This document shows, in pieces, positions 1-8,369 of a stretch of 64,000 bases of DNA. The stretch comes from Thiomonas sp. (GTDB lineage Bacteria; Pseudomonadota; Gammaproteobacteria; Burkholderiales; Burkholderiaceae_C): contig DAICZP010000073.1 in the NCBI GenBank assembly GCA_027311065.1, forward strand, positions 29,133 through 93,132, in the 5' to 3' direction. The notes below the pieces were generated by a model, which was not told where the DNA came from, did no database searches, and worked only from the letters and a program-made list of their open reading frames with translations. Numbering within the stretch: the first letter of the stretch is position 1; each line of letters starts with the position of its first letter. Made by a program: the position numbers and the translations under genes.

Positions 1-1
1 C

Positions 2-1153
2 CTACGTGAGCGCAAGGTCTTCAAGATGTCGCTCGGCGCCTCGTGGAGCGACGAGGGAACCAAGGTTTTCGATTACTGCCTCAAGAACAGCTGCATCCTT
101 CTTGGCTGGGGTGGAGACATCGACTTCTCAGACTGCGACACTCGAGAGGCGATCGAGCGAAAGCTGAAGCAGGAGGCGCCAGACATCGAAAAGCCCGGAT
201 CGCACCTCCGCTTTGTCGACTGCTTCAAGCGCGAGATGAAGATTGGCGACCTAGTCATGGTTTCCTATGGAAATTCGAAGTTCCGCGGCATCGCGGAGGT
301 TGCCGACGACTACGAATTCGCCGAGGACGCTCCTTTCCATCAGATGCGTCGGGTGCGCTGGCTCGCTACTTCCGCCGATGGTTGGTCCGCATCCGATCTC
401 TACGAGAAGGCCGTTGTGATGTCGACGCTGTATGTACTTGGCGCCGACAACATCAACTGGGAGACGCTCCAGGGGATTGTTGGCGTGCCGGAGCCAGCGC
501 AAGGCGCACAGCAGCATGTCATCATCATCGACGAGATCAACCGCGCCAACATCTCCAAGGTCTTCGGCGAACTCATCACGCTCATCGAACCCGACAAGCG
601 AGCGGGCGCGCCGAACGCCGTGACGGTGAGACTGCCCTACTCCGGTGAGGACTTCAGCGTCCCGTCCAACCTGCACATCATCGGGACGATGAACACCGCG
701 GACAGATCCATCGCGCTGCTCGACACGGCCCTTCGTCGGCGCTTCGACTTCGTGGAAGTGATGCCGGACCCGGCGCTCTTGCGTGGGGTCGAGATCGAGG
801 GCGTCGATTTGGAGCAACTGCTGCGCGCGCTCAACGAGCGTATTGAAGTCCTCTACGACCGGGACCACACGATTGGGCACGCCTACTTTCTGGGGGTGAC
901 GACCCTGTCTGATTTGGAGGCGGTGTTCCGAAGGAAGGTCCTTCCTCTGCTGCAGGAGTACTTCTTCGAGAACTGGGCCAAGGTGCGCCGTGTGCTCAGC
1001 GACCGCGGAGACGGAGACTTCATCCGCAGAGTCATCAGGCCAGCCCTTGCCGTGGACGACGACGATGGCGATCAGGGCGAGCCGACCTTCGTCTACTCCG
1101 TGAACCCCGCGACGTTTCCGGTCCAAGCGTATCAACGTATATACGCGGGCTAG
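2..1153 (+). CDS. mcrB: McrB-like restriction NTPase, 5' end outside window
   Basis: This is the C-terminal part of an McrB-type AAA+ GTPase, the motor of a type IV modification-dependent restriction system. The frame is open to the window edge (residues before the first ATG read LRERKVFK), so the true start lies upstream. Residues 1-130 resemble an EVE-like modified-base reader (SLGASWSDEG, ILLGWGGDIDF, KIGDLVMVSYGN). They are followed at about 168 by Walker B (IIIDEINRANISK) and at about 220 by sensor 1 (GTMNTADRS, LRRRFDF), both typical of McrB. No GxxGxGKT Walker A lies between reader and Walker B, where McrB proteins normally have it. Either an internal deletion removed it or it lies upstream of the window. 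mcrC begins 3 bp downstream. Confidence 0.85.
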   Translation, partial: LRERKVFKMSLGASWSDEGTKVFDYCLKNSCILLGWGGDIDFSDCDTREAIERKLKQEAPDIEKPGSHLRFVDCFKREMKIGDLVMVSYGNSKFRGIAEVADDYEFAEDAPFHQMRRVRWLATSADGWSASDLYEKAVVMSTLYVLGADNINWETLQGIVGVPEPAQGAQQHVIIIDEINRANISKVFGELITLIEPDKRAGAPNAVTVRLPYSGEDFSVPSNLHIIGTMNTADRSIALLDTALRRRFDFVEVMPDPALLRGVEIEGVDLEQLLRALNERIEVLYDRDHTIGHAYFLGVTTLSDLEAVFRRKVLPLLQEYFFENWAKVRRVLSDRGDGDFIRRVIRPALAVDDDDGDQGEPTFVYSVNPATFPVQAYQRIYAG

Positions 1154-1156
1154 CCG

Positions 1157-2440
1157 ATGCACGCAGTACTTCAAGTCGGGGAATTCGAACAGATCACCTG
1201 CGGGCCCTGTTGGGATGCGCAAGGGCGCGCGGTGACTTCGGCGCAGCGCAGCCAGCTTGAGCGCATCAGCGAGGCATTTCGCAGGGCTCGGGGCAAGCCT
1301 GTCTTCGCCAACGGTCCCCGCGGAAGTCTTGTGGCCCAGAACTTCGTGGGTGTCGTCTGCCTGGGGCGGTGCCAGGTCGAAATCCTGCCGAAGGTCGGGG
1401 GCGCGATGCGCAAAAGCCTCTTGCCGATGATCGCCGCAACGCTCGATCTCGTCGTTGACGGACAGCCATCAGGGCAGGTCGGGGAGTCAGATGAGTCGGT
1501 TCTGGAACCCATCATCCGGTTGTTCTGCTCGGAGCTTTGGGGCGCCGTGAGGCGGGGGATGATCCACCAGTACGTCAAGCGCGAGGAAAACCTGGCAGTC
1601 ATGCGTGGCAAGCTGCAGGTTGCGAACCAGTTGCGCCACAACTTGGCGCGGGTGGAGAGGCTGCATTGCGAGTTCGATGAATTCTCGCAGGACAACAGCC
1701 TCAACCGCCTTCTCAAGGCCGCATTGCGCCTGCTGTTGGGCGTGACCCGGAGCGCCACGAATGCGAGAAGCCTCTCTGAGCTGCTGTTCTGCTTTCAGGA
1801 CGTTGCGGATACGCCACCCATCTCCGCGCTGTGTCAGAGCGTCAAGCTCGATCGCATGAGCGAGCGCTATCGCCCACTTGTCGAGCTGGCCCGGCTGTTC
1901 CTCCGGGCGACCACCCCGGACGTCGTCTCCGGAGATGCGCATGGCTTCTCGTTCCTGTTCGACATGAACGAATTGTTCGAGGAGTACGTGGGACGCCAGG
2001 TACGCGCTGCGTTGCGGCCTCTGGGCTTTCAGGTCTCGCTGCAAGGACCAAAGCGCCATCTGGCGCGGTTGGCCAGCGGATCTCCCGCATTCGAGCTTCG
2101 CCCCGACATCGTGAACTCACGGGACGGGCGGGTCAGCCTCATCATCGACACCAAGTGGAAGCGCCTGAAGGAGGACGAGCGGCGCGAGGGAGTCTCATCC
2201 GCCGATGCGTATCAGATGTTCGCGTACGCGGAGCGCTACGACGCGCAAGACGTCGTGCTCCTTTACCCGCATCACTCGGGCCTGGGCGCTTGGACCCCAC
2301 GACGCGCGGAATACCACCTGGGTCACGCCGATGGCTTCGGCAAGAGGCGCGTGGCGATCTCGACGGTCGACCTTACGAACCTTTCGACGGTCCGACCACA
2401 GCTGCTCGCCTTGGTGGCGGAAGGCGACCGGCGTCATTGA
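1157..2440 (+). CDS. mcrC: McrC-like nuclease subunit of a type IV restriction system
   Basis: This 427-residue protein matches the McrC family, which couples to the McrB GTPase ring and cuts modified DNA. A conserved central block (RREENLAVMRGK-like VKREENLAVMRGKL, FDEFSQDNSLNRLLK) is typical of the family. The C-terminal PD-(D/E)xK nuclease core is intact: LRPDIV near residue 315 and LIIDTKWKRL near 330. It starts at an ATG 3 bp after the mcrB stop, so the two are co-transcribed. Length is within the usual range. If the neighbouring mcrB really lacks its P-loop, this subunit would have no working motor. Confidence 0.88.
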   Translation: MHAVLQVGEFEQITCGPCWDAQGRAVTSAQRSQLERISEAFRRARGKPVFANGPRGSLVAQNFVGVVCLGRCQVEILPKVGGAMRKSLLPMIAATLDLVVDGQPSGQVGESDESVLEPIIRLFCSELWGAVRRGMIHQYVKREENLAVMRGKLQVANQLRHNLARVERLHCEFDEFSQDNSLNRLLKAALRLLLGVTRSATNARSLSELLFCFQDVADTPPISALCQSVKLDRMSERYRPLVELARLFLRATTPDVVSGDAHGFSFLFDMNELFEEYVGRQVRAALRPLGFQVSLQGPKRHLARLASGSPAFELRPDIVNSRDGRVSLIIDTKWKRLKEDERREGVSSADAYQMFAYAERYDAQDVVLLYPHHSGLGAWTPRRAEYHLGHADGFGKRRVAISTVDLTNLSTVRPQLLALVAEGDRRH

Positions 2441-2597
2441 CAGGCAAAGCGCTTGCGCCGCCCGCGCCCAATGTCACCTGCCTGTCGGTCAAATCGCTAC
2501 GGCGGTGCCTGAGGTCCTCAAGGGCCTATGCGCTGCGCCAACAGCGGGCAAGGGGCAGGCACAGTTGCACTTGCAAAGTCATGATGCACATGATACG

Positions 2598-2617
2598 GTG
2601 CACCAATTTGGTATACT
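2598..2617 (+). promoter_or_regulatory. Candidate promoter and operator of the higB/higA-immA pair
   Basis: A -10-like TATACT (2612-2617) lies 10 bp before the toxin ATG. Two overlapping palindromes surround it: GGTGCACC (2598-2605) and ACCAATTTGGT (2602-2612). Such dyads over the -10 are typical operators for autoregulating antitoxins. The -35 is weak. The assignment is inferred from sequence symmetry only. Confidence 0.4.
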
Positions 2618-2627
2618 AAACGTCGCG

Positions 2628-2957
2628 ATGAAGATCTCCTTCATTGACGCGGGCATGGAGACGCTTTGCAGACAGACGAAGGTGTCAGTCAAGAAGCTCG
2701 GGCCGTTGTCTGCCAGGAAGCTCCAGACCCGGTTGGCGGAGCTTTTCAACGCCAAGTGCGTGACCGAATTGATTGCTGGGGCGCCGCATCCCCTGAAAGG
2801 GGATCGGGCGGGCGAGTTCGCGGTGTCCCTGCATGGAGGAGATCGACTTGTGTTTCGACCCGCGCAGCGGCCGGTACCGATTCGTACAGACGGTTCGATC
2901 GACTGGTCTGTGGTGACGGAAATAGTGATCATTGAAGCTGGGGACTACCATGACTAG
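2628..2957 (+). CDS. higB: HigB/RelE-like toxin
   Basis: This 109-residue protein resembles HigB/killer-type toxins of the RelE/ParE superfamily, which cleave ribosome-bound mRNA. Family-like features are the helix with LQTRLAELFNAK, the PHPLKGDRAGEFAVSLHGG stretch (basic residues followed by a strand), LVFRPAQRP and the C-terminal VTEIVIIEAGDYH. I chose the internal ATG at 2628 over the ORF-track start because it lies just behind a -10-like element and matches the usual N-terminus (MKISF). Its stop codon overlaps the next start, so toxin and antitoxin translation are coupled. The toxin-first order is typical of HigBA. Confidence 0.8.
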   Translation: MKISFIDAGMETLCRQTKVSVKKLGPLSARKLQTRLAELFNAKCVTELIAGAPHPLKGDRAGEFAVSLHGGDRLVFRPAQRPVPIRTDGSIDWSVVTEIVIIEAGDYHD

Positions 2958-4092
2958 CGCCGCCAACCAGGCGTTCGCGACGCTTGCAGAATTTTCGCCT
3001 GACTGGATCAGCGCGCCGGGCGACACGATCGTCGACCTATTGGAAGAACGAGGCTGGACTCAGGCCGAGCTTGCGCTGCGGACGGGCTTTACTCGCAAGC
3101 ACATCAATCAGCTACTGAAGGGCGATGCGCCAATCTCCGAGGAGACGGCGCTGAAGCTCGAACGAGTGCTCGGCAGTACGGCTCGGTTCTGGCTGGGTCT
3201 TGAAGCTCAGTACAGGGAACAGCTGGGTCGCAGGGAGGATTTGGACCAGTTGGCTGGCGAGACAGGCTGGCTCAAGGAGCTTCCTCTCGCTGACATGGTT
3301 CGCTTCGGGTGGGTCAAGAAGTCCATCGACAAGGCACGGCAAGTCGATGAGTGTCTTCGATACTTTGCGGTATCCAGCGTAAGTGCTTGGCGGGCTCAGT
3401 ATGAACAGCCAGTAGCTGCGTATAGAGCCTCAGCTACCTTGAGAAGAACTCCGGCAGCAGTGTCAGCTTGGTTGAGAGAAGGTGAGAGGCGGGCTGCCAC
3501 GTTGCGCTGTGGCGAATTTGATCAGCGGAAGTTTGAGTCGGCACTGGTTTTCGCGCGTGGACTGACGCGAGAACGATCGCCGTCACGGTTTTTTGTCCAA
3601 CTTGCTGAGGCTTGCAGCAGCGCTGGCGTTGCCGTCGTGATTGCCCCGGCGCCGAAGGGCTGTCCAGTCAACGGTGCGACGAAGTGGTTGTCTCCGACCC
3701 GTGCGTTGATTCTGCTGAGCGTGAGAGGAAAGTCTGACGACAAGCTGTGGTTCACGTTCTTCCATGAGGCAGCGCATCTGCTCAAGCATGGAAAGCGCCT
3801 CACTTTCCTAGACATCCTTGGCGAAGATGGCCTATCGGATGGAGAGGAGCGAGAAGCCAATGACTTCGCAAGGGACTTCCTGCTGCCGATGGAGGCCATT
3901 CGCACTTTTACGAAGGCTGGAGTATTTTCTGCCGCCCGGGTCGAAGCATTTGCTGAGCAGCAAGGAGTATCGCCTGGAATAGTTGTGGGACGCCTTCAGT
4001 TCGACGGCTTGCTGCCATGGACGCAACTCAACGATCTCAAGGTCAAGTACGTCTGGAATCACGAAGCCCAAAAAACGGAGGGCACGGCGTAG
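2950..4092 (+). CDS. higA: HigA-like antitoxin fused to an ImmA/IrrE metallopeptidase
   Basis: The first 100 residues hold an XRE/HigA helix-turn-helix (WTQAELALRTGFTRKHINQLLKG) in the antitoxin style (ISEETALKLERVLGSTARFWLGLE). From about residue 215 the protein becomes an ImmA/IrrE-type zinc metallopeptidase with the HExxH motif FFHEAAHLLKHGK and the downstream EREANDFARDFLLP glutamate motif. The ATG overlaps the toxin stop (ATGACTAG arrangement). In known systems of this shape the N-terminal half represses the operon and neutralises the toxin. The peptidase half is thought to sense or cleave, but its target here is unknown. At 380 residues it is much longer than plain HigA (about 95). Confidence 0.82.
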   Translation: MTSAANQAFATLAEFSPDWISAPGDTIVDLLEERGWTQAELALRTGFTRKHINQLLKGDAPISEETALKLERVLGSTARFWLGLEAQYREQLGRREDLDQLAGETGWLKELPLADMVRFGWVKKSIDKARQVDECLRYFAVSSVSAWRAQYEQPVAAYRASATLRRTPAAVSAWLREGERRAATLRCGEFDQRKFESALVFARGLTRERSPSRFFVQLAEACSSAGVAVVIAPAPKGCPVNGATKWLSPTRALILLSVRGKSDDKLWFTFFHEAAHLLKHGKRLTFLDILGEDGLSDGEEREANDFARDFLLPMEAIRTFTKAGVFSAARVEAFAEQQGVSPGIVVGRLQFDGLLPWTQLNDLKVKYVWNHEAQKTEGTA

Positions 4093-4272
4093 AACGATAT
4101 TCATATCGCATCCATGACCTCGTCCAAGCAATGATGTTTTTGAGAGCGAGAGCTGACGTCGTTCGTGTCACATCGAATCCGCGCGAGTTCGACGACGTTG
4201 CCTGACCCCCGATGGCCACTTCAAATTCCCCCACTTATGGCCAGTCAAACTCCTCCATGCAGGACGAGCGGA

Positions 4273-5037
4273 TTATGAGGCATCGGCGGTGACGGCGATG
4301 CGCGCGGCGGCCTCCTTGAGGCGGTAGCTGCGGCCCTCGAACTCGAGCATGGCGGCGCGATGCATGAGACGGTCGAGGATGGTGGTGGCCATGGTGGCGT
4401 CGCTGAGGTACTTGCCCCAGTCCTGCACGACGCGGTTGGAGGTGACGATGATGGAGCGGCGGTGCTTGTAGCGCTGGTGGACGATGGCCTGCAGCAGTTC
4501 GGCCGCGGCGTCGCCGATGCGCCGGGCCAGGAACAGGTCGTCGAGCACGAGCAGGTCGGGCTCGATCCAGGCCCGCAGCAGCGTGGCCTGCTCCGGCGTG
4601 CTGGCCAGGGCGTAGCGGGCGAACTCGGTGTCGGCCTCGACGTAGCGCACGTCATAGCCCTGCAGCGTGGCCTGGTAGGCCACGGCCTTGGCCACATGGC
4701 TCTTGCCGGTGCCGGGCTTGCCGATGATCAGCGCGTTGGCGCCGTCGCCGAGGAACTTGAGGGTGTGCAGCTCGAAGCAGGCCGCACGCGGCAGCTTGGG
4801 GTTGAAGCGCCAGTCGAAGTCGGCAAGCGTCGGGCGTTCATCCAGGCGCGATTGCTTGAAGCGCCGCTCGGTGAGGCGCGAGTGGCGCCGGTCGAGCTCG
4901 TCCTGCAGCATGGCGCCCAGGGTGCTCAGGAACGGCTCCTGGCTGCTCTGCGCCTGCAGCACGCGGGTGGACAGCGTATCGGCGATGCCCGAGAGGCGCA
5001 GCTCGCGCAGGGCTCGTTCGATCTCATTGAGGGTCAT
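4273..5037 (-). CDS. istB: IS21 transposition helper ATPase IstB
   Basis: IstB is the AAA+ ATPase that activates the IstA transposase. Walker A (IGKPGTGKSHVAKA) lies near residue 106 and Walker B (DLLVLDDLFLA) near 168, with the sensor-like SIIVTSNR afterwards. The start MTLNEIERALREL matches IstB N-termini, so the 14 codons ahead of it in the ORF track are excluded. It overlaps the istA stop by 14 bp, the usual coupled arrangement in IS21 elements. At 254 residues it is full length. Confidence 0.93.
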   Translation of the reverse strand: MTLNEIERALRELRLSGIADTLSTRVLQAQSSQEPFLSTLGAMLQDELDRRHSRLTERRFKQSRLDERPTLADFDWRFNPKLPRAACFELHTLKFLGDGANALIIGKPGTGKSHVAKAVAYQATLQGYDVRYVEADTEFARYALASTPEQATLLRAWIEPDLLVLDDLFLARRIGDAAAELLQAIVHQRYKHRRSIIVTSNRVVQDWGKYLSDATMATTILDRLMHRAAMLEFEGRSYRLKEAAARIAVTADAS

Positions 5038-6604
5038 GCTGGGGGCTCCTGTCGTGGGTGAGGGAATCGGCGGCGGCACGGGCGAACAGGTCGGCGTACT
5101 CCTCGGCCGGACGGATCAGCTCGTGCTGCTGGGTCAGCGGCTCGGCGCTCGGGGCGGCATCCAGGGCCTGCAAGGCCTCAGTGACGAGCCGCTCGGTCAG
5201 CGCCTTGACGTGGCGATAGCTGTAGACGCCCTCCTGCAGCGCGCGGGCGCAGGCGGCGTCGACCAGGCGGCGGGGGTAGCGCTCGGCCAGCGAGACGATG
5301 CCCCAGAGCTTGCGCTGGCCCACGCGGCCTTCGACGGCGAACAGCAGCTCGCACAGGCGCAGGGCCTCGGAGCCGATGGCGCGCGCCTGGGCCAGGATGC
5401 GGCGAGTCTCGCGCGAGGGGTTGAACACGCGCTCCTCGGTGGGCAGGACCACGGTGCCGGGGTGCTCGGCGCGGTCATGGGTGCGCAGCAGCTCCTGGGT
5501 CTTGAGGTCGCGGATCTCGATGCGCCGGGCATAGATGCGCACCAGCACCTGGCTGCCGATGCGCGCCGGGCGCGCGGCGTAGCTGCAGTGGTCGACGCGC
5601 ACGCAGCTGTCGTCGGCGACGGTGCGCTCGGCCTCGGTGAAGTACTGCATGCCCAGCACCGGCAGCGGCTGCAGGTGGGCGCGCTCCTCCTCGAACATGG
5701 CCTGCACCTGCCGGCGCGCGCTGCCGTGGATGCGCGGCGCAGCCCACTTGGTCTCCCAGTGCTCGAGAAAGGCGTTGTGCTCCTCCAGGCTCTCGAAGCG
5801 ACGGCCCTTGAGGGCGGTGGCCTGGGTGTGCCCGATGGCGTTCTCGACGCTGCCCTTGCGGTTGGGGTCGCGCACCCGCGCCGGGTCGGCGATCACGCCG
5901 TAGTGCTGGAGCGTGGCGGCGTAGACCTTGTTGAGCTCGGGCTCGTACAGGTCGGGCTTGACGACGCCTTCCTTGAGGTTGTCGAGCACCACGTAGTGGG
6001 CCGAGCCGCCGAAGTAGCGCCAGGCCTGCTCGTGCAGTTCGGCCCAGACCTGCTGGCTGGACTTCCAGACCACACGGCGGAAGCTGCGCCGGGAGTAGCG
6101 CAGCGTGGCCACGAACAGACGCGGGCGGCGGTAGCGCGAACTGCCGGGCACGCGCGTGAGCGCGCCCTCGCCGTAATCGACCTGCATCTCCTCGCCGGGG
6201 GCGAACTCCAGGCGATCGAACTGCTCGGGCTCGCGCACCTTGAGCCGGGCCACGAAGCGCTTGACCGAGTTGTAGTGGCCGGCGAAGCCGAACTGGTCGA
6301 CCAGGTCCTGGTAGATCGCGGTGGCGTTGCGCTTCAGACGCAGCTGGGCCTCGATGAAGGCCCGGTGCGGCTCGCACAGCGACGTCGTCGAGGCGGTCGG
6401 CGCCGGTGGCCGGGGTGGAGGAGTTTGCTCGGCCGAGCCGGTGGCCACCCCGGGGGAGTTTGCTTCGCCCTCCCCAAAGCGCTGCGCGTAGGCGCGGATC
6501 GTCTTGCGGTCGATCCCCGTCAAGCGCGCGATCTCCCGCTGGCTGCTGCCCTTGCGCAGCAGCGTCCAGATGGTCGTTTGCAAATGCGGCTTCAAGACGT
6601 TCAC
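5024..6604 (-). CDS. istA: IS21 transposase IstA
   Basis: This 526-residue DDE transposase starts with a GTG. An N-terminal helix-turn-helix (SQREIARLTGIDRKTIRAYAQRF) precedes an rve-type catalytic core. Candidate acidic residues lie in EMQVDYGEG, VVLDNLKEGV and RKGSVENAIGHTQ. The C-terminal region carries the usual basic and beta-rich IstA tail (YARRIEIRDLKT). It is uninterrupted and followed by an overlapping istB, so the element may still be active. The long plus-strand ORF opposite (677 codons) is a shadow produced by the high GC content. Confidence 0.93.
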   Translation of the reverse strand: MNVLKPHLQTTIWTLLRKGSSQREIARLTGIDRKTIRAYAQRFGEGEANSPGVATGSAEQTPPPRPPAPTASTTSLCEPHRAFIEAQLRLKRNATAIYQDLVDQFGFAGHYNSVKRFVARLKVREPEQFDRLEFAPGEEMQVDYGEGALTRVPGSSRYRRPRLFVATLRYSRRSFRRVVWKSSQQVWAELHEQAWRYFGGSAHYVVLDNLKEGVVKPDLYEPELNKVYAATLQHYGVIADPARVRDPNRKGSVENAIGHTQATALKGRRFESLEEHNAFLEHWETKWAAPRIHGSARRQVQAMFEEERAHLQPLPVLGMQYFTEAERTVADDSCVRVDHCSYAARPARIGSQVLVRIYARRIEIRDLKTQELLRTHDRAEHPGTVVLPTEERVFNPSRETRRILAQARAIGSEALRLCELLFAVEGRVGQRKLWGIVSLAERYPRRLVDAACARALQEGVYSYRHVKALTERLVTEALQALDAAPSAEPLTQQHELIRPAEEYADLFARAAADSLTHDRSPQHDPQ

Positions 6605-6759
6605 TCCTGGCCCCTCTCCTGTGGAGGGGCGAAAGTAACGTCCTGCCAGACCTCTGGCCGCCGGCGTGCTCGCCGGCCTGTCAGCGCGTCATCGCGCCGT
6701 GGCCAGGGTGGGGGAATTTAGGTGGCCAAAGGTGGGGGAGTTTGGGTGGCCATCGGGGT

Positions 6760-6855
6760 GCAGTCAAGCAGACAGGCGGAAACATTACCCGCGCTGCTTC
6801 TCTTCTTGGCATTTCGAGATCCCAGTTGGATTATCGCTGCAAGAAGCTCGACTAG
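6760..6855 (+). pseudogene. C-terminal remnant of a sigma-54-dependent activator
   Basis: Immediately after the IS21 right end, 31 codons read AVKQTGGNITRAASLLGI and end in CKKLD and a stop. This is the Fis-type helix-turn-helix (HTH_8) found at the very C-terminus of NtrC-like enhancer-binding proteins. The AAA+ and sensor domains are absent from the window, so the rest of the gene was lost. The remnant has no start of its own and is read through from IS sequence in the ORF track. Confidence 0.75.
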
Positions 6856-6978
6856 GGCGTGTTAGCGCGAATTGCCCCGATGGCGCAGTGAGCGACACGG
6901 CTGCGCATAGCCCCGAGCATTGTCTGCCCTAGCGACGAGGCAAAGTCGGCATGACCAATCTGCAGGTCGTCAATTCCA

Positions 6979-7000
6979 TGAACCGCCCCGGGGCGGTTCA
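6979..7000. repeat. 22-bp perfect palindrome, possible abutted IS3 ends
   Basis: TGAACCGCCCCGGGGCGGTTCA reads identically on both strands. TGAACCGCCCCGG looks like an IS3-family terminus, so the palindrome could be two terminal repeats joined head to head, or a deletion junction. It sits directly before the surviving transposase fragment. Confidence 0.6.
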
Positions 7001-7231
7001 GTAGAGAATGGCATGATTGAGTCATTCAATGGCCGCCTGCGCGACGAGTGCCTGAACACGAACGTGTTCACCTCGATCGATGATGCGCGCCGCACCCTTG
7101 AAGCTTGGAGGCAGGACTACAACGAGCATCGCCCGCACAGCTCCCTCGGTCACCTGACCCCGAGGGAGTTCATTCGAAAAGGCCAGGACAACCCGTCACA
7201 GACGGCTGGATTCTCGTTTAGAACTGCCTGA
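6984..7231 (+). pseudogene. IS3-family transposase (OrfB) C-terminal fragment
   Basis: From residue GSVENGMIESFNGRLRDEC onward the translation matches the end of the IS3/IS407-type OrfB integrase core. The last catalytic glutamate is in MIESFNG, followed by DARRTLEAWRQDYNEHRP and the HSSLGHLTPREF tail. Only about 75 of 270-300 residues survive. The sequence ahead of the palindrome does not continue the transposase frame, so the fragment is dead. Confidence 0.85.
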
Positions 7232-7431
7232 AATTCGGTCCGACCTCAAGAAGCGGAAGTCTCTATTTTTAACCTGTCTCCCATGCGGGGAAGCCTACGT
7301 CCCCATCGGTTCGACAACTGGCACACGATTTACACGCGCATGCGGCGTTGCGCTAAGGCCGGCGCGCTGGACTTGTCTGCTTCTTGGCCAAGTTAGGGCC
7401 GCTCATGCCTGAGCTGTTACCACCGTTCGGC

Positions 7432-7666
7432 ATAAAGGGGCGGATTGTCGAGCACGGGGCATTCTGGACCAACTTCGCTGGCGGTGCCCTCAGGCAGGTG
7501 CCAGGAAATCGACGCCTATCGCGACATTGTTGGCGGAGTTCAGCAGCTCGCGCGTGGAATGAGCGGCAGCAAGGAAGGCGACCCGGACAAGGCTGTTCGA
7601 GCTGTAGCGCACGCACTGGATGCAGACGTGATGCCACTGTGGCTTCAACTGGCGCCGACGCGTTGA
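7432..7666 (+). pseudogene. Short-chain dehydrogenase relic, frameshifted
   Basis: Two adjacent frames together resemble the C-terminal third of a short-chain dehydrogenase/reductase. One frame gives IKGRIVEHGAFWTNFAGGAL (compare the family pattern VEPGxFxTDF). The next gives IDAYRDIVGGVQQL followed by GDPDKAVRAVAHALDADVMP, like the family GDPxKAAxAI. There is no Rossmann fold or YxxxK motif and no start, so this is a decayed fragment. The match is by motif only and is moderately uncertain. Confidence 0.5.
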
Positions 7667-8117
7667 CCGCGGTGCGCAACCATTCTGTTCAATTGCTCAA
7701 GGGTCTGGACTGTTGCCGCCGACTGCGGAATGAGCCAGTTCAACGATAAATCGGTGAGCCATACCAATCATTGCGGAGCTCGCATGATGCTCCGGTATCG
7801 CCTCGCGGCAAAGGCTGAGTGCCCCCGTCAGCAGTTCTCCGAATTTTGGCTTATTTGGAGGTCGCCGGCAACAGCTCTGCACCGATGCCTCTTGACCGCT
7901 TGCTGTTTTCGTCGAGCGTTGCGACCAGTACAAACGACCCTTACGTCCTGCTGGAGCGAGGCCGCCAGTTCGCGGGGGCATGGGAGCTGATTTTCGACTT
8001 CTTGGCGCCCGAGATCACATTGGCAGCGCGGCCAAGCTGGGATTATGGGCTGAAGGTCAGGCGCTCCTGGACGGATTGTGCAAAATTTGCCGTGTCACAG
8101 CGTCTCCATAAACTTGA
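7667..8117. other. Stretch without a recognisable gene
   Basis: Several short ORFs overlap on both strands here. The longest (7819-8142, plus) contains FDFLAPEITLAARPSWDYGL but matches nothing I recognise. The stretch lies between two pseudogene fragments and most likely consists of decayed sequence. Confidence 0.4.
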
Positions 8118-8288
8118 ACGATCCTTGCAATCAACACCTTAGCCTTGGCTCAGCAGATGGATAATGTTGGCACCAACCTGCTCAACAAGAACCTGAGCAT
8201 CCAACCGATGCTGACAATCCGGCAGGGCTATGCGTTCAACGTGCTAGTGAACCGCACGATGATCCTGCCGCCGTATCCGTGGCAGTAA
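8118..8288 (+). pseudogene. trbI: TrbI/VirB10-like conjugation protein, C-terminal remnant
   Basis: The open frame ends with MDNVGTNLLNKNLSIQPMLT followed by IRQGYAFNVLVNRTMILPPY, the hallmark end of the TrbI/VirB10 beta-barrel domain of type IV secretion channels. There is an in-frame stop just upstream and no start, so only about 50 codons remain. It lies 80 bp before the first att-like repeat and suggests that a conjugative element once occupied this locus. Confidence 0.75.
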
Positions 8289-8369
8289 GGCGCAAGCTAG
8301 CGGGTTCAGCATGGTACGGAATATGGTATGTATGCTTTATTGCATTGAAAATAAACGAAAAGTGTCTCT

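Larger units (their letters stand above)
4207..6758. mobile_element. IS21-family insertion sequence (istA-istB), complete
   Basis: The element carries istA and istB on the minus strand between imperfect terminal inverted repeats. The left end reads CCCCGATGGCCACTTCAAAT and the right end, reverse complemented, CCCCGATGGCCACCCAAACT; the first 13 bp are identical. As usual for IS21, subterminal repeats of the same motif are present: TGGCCAGTCAAACTCC inside the left end and GTGGGGGAATTTAGGTGGCC inside the right end. Its right end abuts the 3' tail of a sigma-54 activator gene. I could not see a convincing target-site duplication (flanks CTGAC and TGCAG), suggesting that later rearrangement removed one side. 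Confidence 0.88.

Noticed and set aside
4688-6721. 677-codon plus-strand ORF
   Set aside because: It lies antisense to istA/istB, has low-complexity Ala/Leu/Gly/Gln composition and no family motifs; a GC-driven shadow.
4197-6768. Target-site duplication of the IS21 element
   Set aside because: Flanking bases (CTGAC versus TGCAG) do not match over 4-8 bp.
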